Assembly: GCA_047605645.1 (NCBI GenBank)
Contig: JASGFJ010000009.1
Coordinates: 1 to 64,000, forward strand
Direction: 5' to 3'
Source of the DNA: UBA1309 sp047605645
GTDB taxonomy: Bacteria; Bacteroidota; Bacteroidia; Bacteroidales; Dysgonomonadaceae
Length of the DNA stretch: 64,000 nucleotides
Shown here: one piece after another, positions 16,171-24,848 of the stretch
How the letters are laid out: each line of letters starts with the position of its first letter
Position numbering within the stretch: position 1 is the first letter of the stretch
Made by a program: the position numbers and the translations under genes
Notes under the pieces: model-generated
The model's database searches: none
The model's input: the letters and a program-made list of their open reading frames with translations, nothing else
What the model was told of the DNA's origin: nothing

Positions 16171-18783
16171 TTACAACTTTATGCTTATCGGTTTACCGGA
16201 ATAACTTACCTGAATAGAATTCATCAGATTTTTATTGACGCCGTTTTTCTGATTCATCAAGATAATATTGAATTGACGGCTGGTTAACATGCCGGCAAAC
16301 GTGCCTTTTCGTTGGCCTATCGTTAGTCGTTGTGTCTTTTGGTTCCAAGAGAAATCAATAGTAGAATATTTTCCATTCTCATAATTATAGTTATCATTTT
16401 CATCTTCATACAATGTAAATTTTCCATCAGCGCCTGAATAAATCCGTATTTCCAGCTTATCATATTGTTTTTCAGTGGCATATTGCATGACCGGGCCAAC
16501 AGGTAATATCGTACCCGCCTTCACATACACGGGGATGATGTCCAGACTAACCTTTCGAGTCGTTTCACAACCTCCTGGAAGCTGCTCTCCTGTCCAGAAA
16601 TCGTACCATGCAGAAGCCTTAGGAAGATAAGTTTTCCACGTTTCGACACCGGCTTCGGTGACAGGAGCAACAAGCAACGATTTTCCAAACATATATTCAT
16701 AAGGGCGTTGTAAAGCCACAGAATCGGAACCAAAATCCATAACCAACGGACGCATCAGTGTAGATCCGTTGCGAGTGACCTGCCATGCCTCAGAATAAAT
16801 ATATGGCATCAGACGGTAACGTAAATTCAACATCTTGCGCATGTTGTCTTCTACTTTCGAACCGTATTTCCAAGGCTCCGTTTCCGTCATATATCCATGC
16901 ATACGAAATATCGGACAGAATGCTCCCCATTGATACCAACGTGTCAGCAATTCGTGGTATTTTTCATCGGTATATTGTGTAGAACCCGGACGGAAAAAGC
17001 CTCCGATGTCTGTTGTCCAATAAGCAAAGCCTGTCAGAGTATAATTCAGACCGGCAACAATCTGATTTTTGAAAACATCCCAGGTATAGCCAATATCTCC
17101 CGACCAGTTGATTATGCCATAACGCTGCTGACCAGGAAAAGCCGATCGGGTTAATATACAGACCCGTTTGTCGGACGAAGTTTTGCGTTGTCCTTCAGAC
17201 ACAGTCCGACTGACCATGAGTGGATATGTCAACCGAAATAAATCACCCGGTCCCATATACGTTTTTTCACCTTTCAGGGCATCGTTTTCCGGCTCCACTG
17301 CATCCATCCACCATGAATCGACCCCAGAATCAAACATATTTTCTTTCAGTGTATTCCAATATTCTTTCCGGGTTTCAGGATTGAAATAATCCAACCATTT
17401 GGTATTGGGGATAAAACGGTTTGCAGCTACATATTTTTGGCCGATTATTGAATTTTTATCCGGATTCGACCAGATAGAGATATTGAAATGTGCATTCAAA
17501 TCGTGCAATTCCTTAATGAAACCGGAAGGATTCGGGTAATTCTTTTCGTCAAACTGAGGCACTCCCCAGCCTCTGTCTCCCCAGTATTGCCAATCTTGTA
17601 CAATTACATCCATAGGGAGGTTTCGTTTGCGAAATTCTTTCACTGTTTCCACTAAATGTGTGCTGGAAGTATAACGTTCGCGGCATTGCCAAAAGCCATA
17701 CGCCCATTTGGGAAACATGGGGACATTGCCTGATAAATTTCGGTAGGAAGCAATCACATCGTCAGCAGAAGGACCGTAAAAAACTACATAATCAAGTGAT
17801 TTCGCGACAGACGAACGAAATGTGGTAAGATTATTACTCTTCCGCCATGATAATTTAGGCGAGTTATCTGATTTGCAAAGAATCTGTACCTGATGTTCTC
17901 CCGCCATCAGTTGCACCAATGTTCCAACCGTTGGGGGCAACCACATATTACTCTGGTCAATCACCGGTTTACCATCGACAGCGACAAAGTACCGATTGCC
18001 CATTTCACCCAGATCGAGAAATAAAGAATATTCGCCATCGGCAGGAATATTTAATTTCCCCTGATATAAAGTTTGATTCTGTGATATTTTCTGCGTTCCG
18101 GAAGTGGTAGTCACTTCAGCTATCTGACTATTTTCGGAGTTGGGTTGTTGTTGTTTCTCAAGGACAATGTAGTTATCGGCAGGATTGAAATCAGTAAGAC
18201 CATACTGATGCCACAATATCCCGTATCCTTTACTGGAAAAAATAAAAGGAATAGCAATCTGCGTATTCACTTGTGTTAGTTTGCGAGTAATATTCTTTAG
18301 ATTATATTGTCCGTCCTGAAATTGCCCCAATCCAAAAATATATTCGTCCGAAGGAGATTCAAAACTCTGTTCGACCGAGAAACACGGTTCCCCCTGAATC
18401 GTTCCGGGAATTAATTTGCGGGAAGCAGCCTTCTCTGCAAGAAATACCTTCCCCGATTGATTGGCATAGGAAATCTGCCCATTTTTTTTATCGACCGAAA
18501 CGATCAATTTATGTGCTCTTATTTCGAGTCTTGAAGGCAAATCGGAAACCTGAAATTTGGGAGTTACAGCCGATTCATTAAGGATCAATTCGGGAAGGTT
18601 TCCATCTGTTTCAGTATAAAATTTAATTCTGACTGCATTCTCTGACAAAGGCAAAACAACAAGTGTTCCATTTGACAAACCAATATCTACTCTGTCAGCC
18701 ATTATTTTGTATTCTTTCACCGCCTGAGCATGACAAAGGAAAGGAAAAAGCACAAAAATGAATAAATATTTAAAACGCATCAT
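16171..18783 (-). CDS. GH31 alpha-xylosidase or alpha-glucosidase with PA14 insert
   Basis: A secreted family 31 glycoside hydrolase (about 870 residues). I take the start at 18783 or 18780 (MMRFKYLFIFVLF, a signal peptide ending CHAQA), not the upstream ATG at 18798. The N-terminal beta-sandwich is interrupted by a PA14-like domain (about residues 228-330 counted from 18798), as in bacterial alpha-xylosidases such as Cellvibrio Xyl31A that act on xyloglucan oligosaccharides. The nucleophile is D499 in WWMDAVEPE and the acid/base is D568 in NWSGDIG. A C-terminal beta domain follows. It removes non-reducing alpha-linked xylose or glucose in the periplasm or at the surface. It is the last gene of the minus-strand enzyme run. 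Alpha-xylosidase is favoured by the PA14 insert and neighbours, but not proven. Confidence 0.88.
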   Translation of the reverse strand: MMRFKYLFIFVLFPFLCHAQAVKEYKIMADRVDIGLSNGTLVVLPLSENAVRIKFYTETDGNLPELILNESAVTPKFQVSDLPSRLEIRAHKLIVSVDKKNGQISYANQSGKVFLAEKAASRKLIPGTIQGEPCFSVEQSFESPSDEYIFGLGQFQDGQYNLKNITRKLTQVNTQIAIPFIFSSKGYGILWHQYGLTDFNPADNYIVLEKQQQPNSENSQIAEVTTTSGTQKISQNQTLYQGKLNIPADGEYSLFLDLGEMGNRYFVAVDGKPVIDQSNMWLPPTVGTLVQLMAGEHQVQILCKSDNSPKLSWRKSNNLTTFRSSVAKSLDYVVFYGPSADDVIASYRNLSGNVPMFPKWAYGFWQCRERYTSSTHLVETVKEFRKRNLPMDVIVQDWQYWGDRGWGVPQFDEKNYPNPSGFIKELHDLNAHFNISIWSNPDKNSIIGQKYVAANRFIPNTKWLDYFNPETRKEYWNTLKENMFDSGVDSWWMDAVEPENDALKGEKTYMGPGDLFRLTYPLMVSRTVSEGQRKTSSDKRVCILTRSAFPGQQRYGIINWSGDIGYTWDVFKNQIVAGLNYTLTGFAYWTTDIGGFFRPGSTQYTDEKYHELLTRWYQWGAFCPIFRMHGYMTETEPWKYGSKVEDNMRKMLNLRYRLMPYIYSEAWQVTRNGSTLMRPLVMDFGSDSVALQRPYEYMFGKSLLVAPVTEAGVETWKTYLPKASAWYDFWTGEQLPGGCETTRKVSLDIIPVYVKAGTILPVGPVMQYATEKQYDKLEIRIYSGADGKFTLYEDENDNYNYENGKYSTIDFSWNQKTQRLTIGQRKGTFAGMLTSRQFNIILMNQKNGVNKNLMNSIQVSYSGKPISIKL

Positions 18784-18977
18784 ATATAACCAATTCATAT
18801 ATTAATTTATAAATACAATAAAAAGACAGAGATATTAAAATCTTATTTACAATAATTTACGCCTAAAAAGACAAGAAATTTATATATAAGGAATTTATGT
18901 AAATAATAGAAAAATATTTCATCGAAAGACCGGGATTTTATCCATCCCGAAATTATACATTAAAGGAGTTACTGCTT

Positions 18978-19014
18978 AAGTCTCGTTGTCAAACAGGTTG
19001 TAACAACGAGACTT
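18978..19014. repeat. Perfect 12-bp stem-loop between the two GH31 genes
   Basis: Arms aagtctcgttgt (18978-18989) and acaacgagactt (19003-19014) flank a 13-nt loop, just after the stop of the upstream GH31 gene on the minus strand. No T-run follows; it may stabilise the upstream message or act as an attenuator. Confidence 0.6.
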
Positions 19015-19045
19015 GAGATAACAAAATATCTATAAAAGCGAATGG

Positions 19046-21493
19046 CTATTTAACCGATACTTTTTTGCCCTTATAAACAACATCTTTTTCGACTTTGCTT
19101 CCATTAGCAGCCACTTTTACGAGATGAAATACACGTTCGGCTAACATGCCCGGAAATATTCCTTTTCTATCGGCAATTGTCAGACTTTTTGCCTTGTCGT
19201 CCCATTTGAAAACAATGGTAGAATAAACTCCTTTCTCATAATTGTAATTGTCATTTTCATCTTCATACAACGTAAACTCACCATCAGTTCCTTCATAGAT
19301 GCGTATTTCCAGCTTATCCCATTTTTTCTCTGTGGCAAACTGCACTTCGGGGCCAAAAGGAATAATGCTTCCTGCTCTAACAAACAATGGAATCTTGTCG
19401 ATAGTAGTAGGCAGCACCACTTCCTGCCCGCCGTCATATTTTTGATTTGTCCAGAAGTCAAACCACGTTGTTCCATTCGGCAAATACACCTTTGAGGACT
19501 TGGGCTGAGTGAAATCTACCGGAACAATTTTTTCTTGTTTATTTGCAGCCTTGTCCCATCCCGTATTTTCGTCTGTTTTCACTACACTTTCAGGTGTATA
19601 TTGAGCATTCACAACCGGGGCAACCAATATCGATTTACCAAACATATACTCATTATTCATGTCGACAACATGCTTGTCATTAAAATCCATCACCAAAGCG
19701 CGCATTATCGTAGATTGATGGTTTGTAACCTCCCATGCAGTTGAATAAATATAAGGAAGCAATGAATAGCGTAGTTTAATTGATTTTTCAATTGCATCAT
19801 AAATAGGTTCACCTTTTTGACCAAAGTTATAAATTTCCCGGGGCACCTCCGTTCCGTGCGAACGCATCATGGGCGTGAAAGCTCCAAACTGCAACCATCT
19901 GACATACAATTCCTGAAAAGCCGGATTTTTAGCACCACTTCCGTCATTCCAATTTTTGTTATAGCTTCCGGCAAAAAAGCCACCTATATCCGTGTTCCAG
20001 TAGGGAATAGCGCTCATCGAAAAATTAAGCCCGGCAGGTATCTGATTACGGAATGATTGCCATGAAGAATTCACATCGCCCGACCAGGTATTGGCTCCGT
20101 AACGTTGCTGCCCTGCAAAAGCCGAACGGGTAAGAATAAATACCCGTTTGTCCGAAGTGGTTGCCCGCTGGTGTTCAGCCACACCTCCCACTGCCATCAA
20201 CGGAAATGCATTGCGTACTTTTCGGAACGAGCCGAGATAAGTTTTCAGGTCGAAATCGGAAGGCTTAAAATCCAGGTGATCCGGTTCGGTAGAATCCATC
20301 CACCAACCGTCGATACCTAACGAGAAAAGCCCTTTATTCAAGTATTTCCAGTAAATGTCACGTGCTTCGGGGTTATAAGGATCATAGGGTTCTACTCCCG
20401 ACGGATATTCCATATTGGGTGGCCAGGCTTCCAACCCTGATTGTGGCCAGGTGCCGAAATTGAGTAACATTCCTTTAGGTTTCATTTCGCGGTATTGTTT
20501 CGTTTGTGGTCCAAACGACGACCAGATAGAGATAATCAGGTGTGCATTTTGTTTGTGGATATCGTCCACCATTTTCTTTGGATTGGGAAACTCCGGATTC
20601 AAAAATTCCATTGCGTTCCACAAATAATTGTTGCCCCAGTATTGCCAGTCCTGAATAATACCATCCAGCGGCACATTCAATTCCCGGTACTTATTCACCA
20701 CTCCGACCAATTCGTTTTGGCTTTTGTATCGTTCCTTGCTTTGCCAGAAACCGAAAGTCCACAAGGGTAACAAGGGAGCTTGCCCGGTCAGGTCCCGCAT
20801 ACAGGCAATCGCCCCGTCAATGTTACCTCCAACCATAAAATAATAATCTATACAATCTCCCACATCCGACTTGAAAGAGGCATTCTCTGCTTTTTCTTCA
20901 AACACTGTCGGCGAATAGTTGTCCCAAAACAATCCATACCCTTTGGTTGAAACAAGAAAAGGAACATAGTCGTCAGTGTTTCCCTGAACCATATTGATTC
21001 TGGAATCGCGTAACGAGAGTTTTCCCCGTTGCTGTTGACCTAAACCGTAAATAGCTTCCTCTTTATCCAACGTAAACAACTGGTTGACGGTGTATGTCTT
21101 TGATCCCGCATCGTTGAAATCTGTAAAAGTTGCACCACCTTCTTTTTCTGTCAAAAGAGGATTTCCGGCAGGAGTAGAATAAGACACTTTACCTGAGTTC
21201 AAATCCAGATTGACCTTCAGCTTGTCGCTCTTTAAAGTCAATACATCTCCTTGCTGATTGACCACAAAGCGGGCAGTTTGAGGCTTCTTTACGACGGACA
21301 AACTTTCCTTGGTAAATGACTTTCCTTCGGGTGATTTCAATATTCTCACCATAGAAGGACTGTAAAACTGAATCTCAATATCTGTGGAATTAATCCTGGC
21401 TTTAATTCCCAAATCTGTTTTTTGATAGAGTTGCGCTTGGGCACTCATCGCGAAAAGCACAAATAACAATAGAATTTTATTTGTTTTCATCAT
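19046..21493 (-). CDS. GH31 alpha-xylosidase or alpha-glucosidase
   Basis: A second family 31 enzyme, about 815 residues from the start I choose at 21493 or 21490 (MMKTNKILLLFVLFAMSAQAQ, signal peptide); the longer frame to 21601 adds residues unlike a signal. The N-terminal galactose-mutarotase-like domain is followed by the catalytic barrel: W-W-M-D400-S-T-E-P-D holds the nucleophile and the WSGDVNSSW segment the acid/base aspartate (numbering from 21493). The C-terminal beta domain contains an extra segment around the sequence VNAQYTPESVVKTDENTGW. It has no PA14 insert, so it differs in accessory structure from its downstream neighbour. The DSTEPD motif is shared by Bacteroides alpha-xylosidases of xyloglucan loci and by related enzymes of other specificity; which applies is inferred from the neighbours. 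Confidence 0.87.
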   Translation of the reverse strand: MMKTNKILLLFVLFAMSAQAQLYQKTDLGIKARINSTDIEIQFYSPSMVRILKSPEGKSFTKESLSVVKKPQTARFVVNQQGDVLTLKSDKLKVNLDLNSGKVSYSTPAGNPLLTEKEGGATFTDFNDAGSKTYTVNQLFTLDKEEAIYGLGQQQRGKLSLRDSRINMVQGNTDDYVPFLVSTKGYGLFWDNYSPTVFEEKAENASFKSDVGDCIDYYFMVGGNIDGAIACMRDLTGQAPLLPLWTFGFWQSKERYKSQNELVGVVNKYRELNVPLDGIIQDWQYWGNNYLWNAMEFLNPEFPNPKKMVDDIHKQNAHLIISIWSSFGPQTKQYREMKPKGMLLNFGTWPQSGLEAWPPNMEYPSGVEPYDPYNPEARDIYWKYLNKGLFSLGIDGWWMDSTEPDHLDFKPSDFDLKTYLGSFRKVRNAFPLMAVGGVAEHQRATTSDKRVFILTRSAFAGQQRYGANTWSGDVNSSWQSFRNQIPAGLNFSMSAIPYWNTDIGGFFAGSYNKNWNDGSGAKNPAFQELYVRWLQFGAFTPMMRSHGTEVPREIYNFGQKGEPIYDAIEKSIKLRYSLLPYIYSTAWEVTNHQSTIMRALVMDFNDKHVVDMNNEYMFGKSILVAPVVNAQYTPESVVKTDENTGWDKAANKQEKIVPVDFTQPKSSKVYLPNGTTWFDFWTNQKYDGGQEVVLPTTIDKIPLFVRAGSIIPFGPEVQFATEKKWDKLEIRIYEGTDGEFTLYEDENDNYNYEKGVYSTIVFKWDDKAKSLTIADRKGIFPGMLAERVFHLVKVAANGSKVEKDVVYKGKKVSVK

Positions 21494-21635
21494 GATAATT
21501 TTCTTGAACGATTGGTATAATAAGTAAGTACTCATAATTCGTTGAAAGTATATACATATATAAAATACTAAATACAAGCGACATATAAATTTATATATCA
21601 AAATAATTGAGCGAACGGTTTCAACTTATAATGTT

Positions 21636-23018
21636 TTATTTCGCGGAAAATTTCCACCAGTCAAAGTTGAAAAGTGTACCTTCTCCGCCTCTGAATACAA
21701 AATAAAGGTCGTGTACCCCTTTTACAGGATTCACTTTGGCCGATTCGACTTTCCATATAGTATCACCTCCTGTCGGCTTTACATGGCAAGCACCAAGCAA
21801 TATTCCATCTGTACCGTCGACGCGAATCTCTATTCGTCCGCCGGTTGAGGCTGCTGCAACATTCGCGGCAAATGAGCTCACTCCTTTTCCGAAATCCACA
21901 CTACGTACCTTGATATAATCACCATTGTTAATGCTGGTCACATAAACGCCCGTTTGAGAATCTGTAGCCGTTTTTAAACCTTCAGACCATGCTATTGTTT
22001 CAGCCTCCACCCGTTTGAAAGGGTCTAAATTGGAAGTACTTCTGACAACACCTTCCTTTGTTGGTTTTATCAGCGGGATAGATCCATCAGCATTAAAATT
22101 GAACGGTTCGATACAAACTGAACGTTTAAACCCACCGCCACCAGGTAAGCCGGCATCGTGGTAAAACAGATAAGATTGTCCTTCATATTCAATATAACCC
22201 GGATGGTTAGTAAATGCTCCGTGATTTTTAATTACGTGCATAATGGTATCGCCATATACCCACGGACCGGTGGGGCCGTTGCTGGTAGAGTAGGCTAAAT
22301 GCTCCGGGACACCGCCGGCAGGATAAAGCATGTAGTATTTTTTGTCCCGTTTAAAAAACCAGGGGCCTTCTTCATAAGCCGCTGTGCGATTGTCTATTTT
22401 TTTGGAACGATATCCAAAATTCTCATCTTTCAAATCTTCCTGGACAATACCATAATTCCGGTCATACGAAATCATGTCCTGATTGAGCTTTACATGCCAA
22501 AGATTAGGGTTACCCCAGTAAAGATAAGCTTGCCCGTCATCGTCAATGTAAACCGTTGGATCAATATAGCCATAGCCCACAAGCAAAGGCTTTCCTAGCG
22601 CATCTTTGAAAGGACCTGTTGGGCTATCTGAAACGGCAACGCCAATAGCATTACCACCATCTTTTTGATTTACAGGGAGGTAATAATAAAATTTACCATT
22701 CCGGTAAATACATTGTCCGGCCCAGGCATCACCACGTGACCATTCAAAGGTTTTATACGATAACACAGCTCCATGATCGGTCCAGTTCACCATATCTTTA
22801 GATGAATAACACCGCCAATCGTTCATTGTAAAAAAATTTTTCACAGTAATATCCTCATCGTGGCTGGTGTAAAGGTAAACTGTTCCGTTGTAAACCATCG
22901 GCGCGGGATCAGCTGTATAGTAGGTTTGAATAATGGGATTTTGTGCTTTGGCTGCAAAAGGCAACAACATGGCAGCTGCTATACTCCCTATAAATTTGAT
23001 ACAAACAGAATATTTCAT
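21636..23018 (-). CDS. GH43 family enzyme with CBM6 (arabinofuranosidase or xylosidase)
   Basis: A 460-residue secreted enzyme: signal peptide to about residue 26 (FAAKAQ), then a five-bladed GH43 propeller. The three acidic residues are in TADPAP (D37, general base), YIDPTVYIDDDG (pKa-tuning aspartate) and EEGPWFF (general acid). A C-terminal beta-sandwich from about residue 340 (VEAETIAWSEG ... FNFDWWKF) is a CBM6-like module. The arrangement resembles GH43 enzymes that release arabinose from arabinoxylan or arabinan. It lies 140 nt before the GH31 gene and shares its architecture with the next gene upstream, so the pair arose by duplication. Confidence 0.87.
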   Translation of the reverse strand: MKYSVCIKFIGSIAAAMLLPFAAKAQNPIIQTYYTADPAPMVYNGTVYLYTSHDEDITVKNFFTMNDWRCYSSKDMVNWTDHGAVLSYKTFEWSRGDAWAGQCIYRNGKFYYYLPVNQKDGGNAIGVAVSDSPTGPFKDALGKPLLVGYGYIDPTVYIDDDGQAYLYWGNPNLWHVKLNQDMISYDRNYGIVQEDLKDENFGYRSKKIDNRTAAYEEGPWFFKRDKKYYMLYPAGGVPEHLAYSTSNGPTGPWVYGDTIMHVIKNHGAFTNHPGYIEYEGQSYLFYHDAGLPGGGGFKRSVCIEPFNFNADGSIPLIKPTKEGVVRSTSNLDPFKRVEAETIAWSEGLKTATDSQTGVYVTSINNGDYIKVRSVDFGKGVSSFAANVAAASTGGRIEIRVDGTDGILLGACHVKPTGGDTIWKVESAKVNPVKGVHDLYFVFRGGEGTLFNFDWWKFSAK

Positions 23019-23446
23019 TTTACTCTATGCTATTAAGTATTCAATAAAAAATTTGTTCTTTTATTTTCCGAAACAAAGTCGGATTGTTTTTTTGAGATTT
23101 TAGAATCCACCAAACCATCAAAAGACAACCATCTACTCGAAGTGCCTCTATTTCTATTTAGCTTTGGCGAATATAAAAAGAGAGAACTCTACTTCTGACA
23201 ATTGATAAAATAGAGGACGTGACTTCTTCCATAGATTACCTCCTTGAATTCAAGTAATCGTAAAGGGTTGTATATCTTACTTTCAGTATAGAACAGATTG
23301 TTATCATTGAATAGTTTGTGAACGAATAACGATAAACTTAAACAACGAGGGCGAATTGCTCTGCTCATTCCTGATTTTATATACATATTTAGACTTACTA
23401 AATTCGCATTTACGGGTATTCTACAATTGATTAGAAGTTATCCCGA
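23019..23446. other. Gap between the two GH43-CBM6 genes
   Basis: About 430 nt. No convincing gene; a 65-residue minus-strand frame at 23189-23386 has no recognisable features. No clear promoter was found. Confidence 0.45.
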
Positions 23447-24832
23447 TCAATTTTTATTAAAAATCCAATAATCAAAATTGAATAATTCACGTCCGGCAGT
23501 AATGTTTTGTCCATTAAAACAAAAGAAAACATCGTGCTTCCCCGTGACAGTCTGTTTCAGCTCGGAGGTGAAAGTTCCGAACTTTTGCCACCCGCCTGTA
23601 CGGGACAACGAGATAGATGCTATAATGGGGCCGGCAACACTATCGAGTCGAACTTCGAGAATTCCGCCATCCAGCCCAGCTGCCAGAGAGGCGGAAAATG
23701 ACTTGGGGGACTGACCACCAAAATTCACTTCACGCACTTTTGTATACCCTTTCATCCGGGTACCCGAGACATATACTCCAACTATTTTATCTTCAGAGAC
23801 AGTACATTTCTCTGACCATGCCATTGTTTCGGCTTCAATACGTTTATAGGGATTAATTTCACCAACCGGGCGAGGACCTTCTTTTGTTGCCGAAACGGGA
23901 GGTATGGTACCATCAGTATTGTATGTAAACTCTTCCACACAAGCAGCTCTTCCATAACTGCCTCCATTGGGTAGTAATCCACTATGATAAAACAGATACG
24001 AATGCCCTTTATAATCAATAATTCCGCCATGGTTGGTAAAACTATTCAGTTTCTGATTTTCCATAATTTTACCCTGATATTTCCATGGACCGGTAGCCCC
24101 TGTACTTGTGGAGTACGAAAGAGTCTCTCCTCCTTTTCCCATTCCGGCAAACATCATGTAATACAAGTTGTTTCGTTTATAAAACCAAGGTCCCTCCACA
24201 AACATATCCTTATTGGGAGCATCTGCATTTTTATTTCCCCTTATGCCGCCGAATGCCTCCATTGTAATGGGAACGGAGATAATATCTCCCGAATAAGAAA
24301 TCATATCTTTATTCAACTTCACATAAAAAAGAGTACCATTTCCCCAATACAGATAAGCCTGTCCATCATCATCAACAAAGACGGTCGGATCTATATTCGA
24401 CCAATTTCCATTCATTATCAATGGCTTGCCGAGTGCATCTTTGAAAGGCCCTGTAGGAGAATCAGAAACAGCCACTCCTATGGCCATATCGTTTTTGGTA
24501 CTTTGTGCACAGATATACCAATAGAATTTTCCGTTACGTTCAATGCATTGTGCTGCCCATGCCCGGTCACGCGCCCAAGAAAACGATTCAAGAGAAATGG
24601 GCGATCCGTGATCTGTCCAATTAACCATATCAGCGGATGAAAGCACCCGCCATTTGGTCATATAATAAAAGTCCGTACCGGGAATATCATCGCCCACATA
24701 TGCATAGACAATTCCGTTATAAACCATCGGTGCAGGATCAGGTGCAAAATGGGTCTGTACAATGGGATTATCGGCGACACTTACATGCATCGAAGCTATT
24801 ACAAAACACACTATTGCAACTAATTGTCTCAT
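23447..24832 (-). CDS. GH43 family enzyme with CBM6 (paralogue)
   Basis: I place the start at 24832 (MRQLVAIVCFVIASMHVSVA, signal peptide), giving about 461 residues; the longer frame to 24943 would overlap the end of the upstream GH2 gene and adds 37 residues unlike a signal. Catalytic motifs are APDPAP, NIDPTVFVDDDG and VEGPWFY, followed by a CBM6-like module beginning about residue 330 (IEAETMAWSEK) and ending ELFNFDYWIF. It is clearly paralogous to the enzyme downstream, but the loops differ (for example RGNKNADAPNKDM here), so the pair may divide linkages between them. Only 16 nt separate it from the GH2 gene, indicating cotranscription. Confidence 0.87.
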   Translation of the reverse strand: MRQLVAIVCFVIASMHVSVADNPIVQTHFAPDPAPMVYNGIVYAYVGDDIPGTDFYYMTKWRVLSSADMVNWTDHGSPISLESFSWARDRAWAAQCIERNGKFYWYICAQSTKNDMAIGVAVSDSPTGPFKDALGKPLIMNGNWSNIDPTVFVDDDGQAYLYWGNGTLFYVKLNKDMISYSGDIISVPITMEAFGGIRGNKNADAPNKDMFVEGPWFYKRNNLYYMMFAGMGKGGETLSYSTSTGATGPWKYQGKIMENQKLNSFTNHGGIIDYKGHSYLFYHSGLLPNGGSYGRAACVEEFTYNTDGTIPPVSATKEGPRPVGEINPYKRIEAETMAWSEKCTVSEDKIVGVYVSGTRMKGYTKVREVNFGGQSPKSFSASLAAGLDGGILEVRLDSVAGPIIASISLSRTGGWQKFGTFTSELKQTVTGKHDVFFCFNGQNITAGRELFNFDYWIFNKN

Positions 24833-24848
24833 AAGGTATACTGTTTTT

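Noticed and set aside
16785..17389. Several plus-strand frames of 60-90 residues opposite the GH31 gene
   Set aside because: Shadows of the conserved enzyme; no coding evidence of their own.
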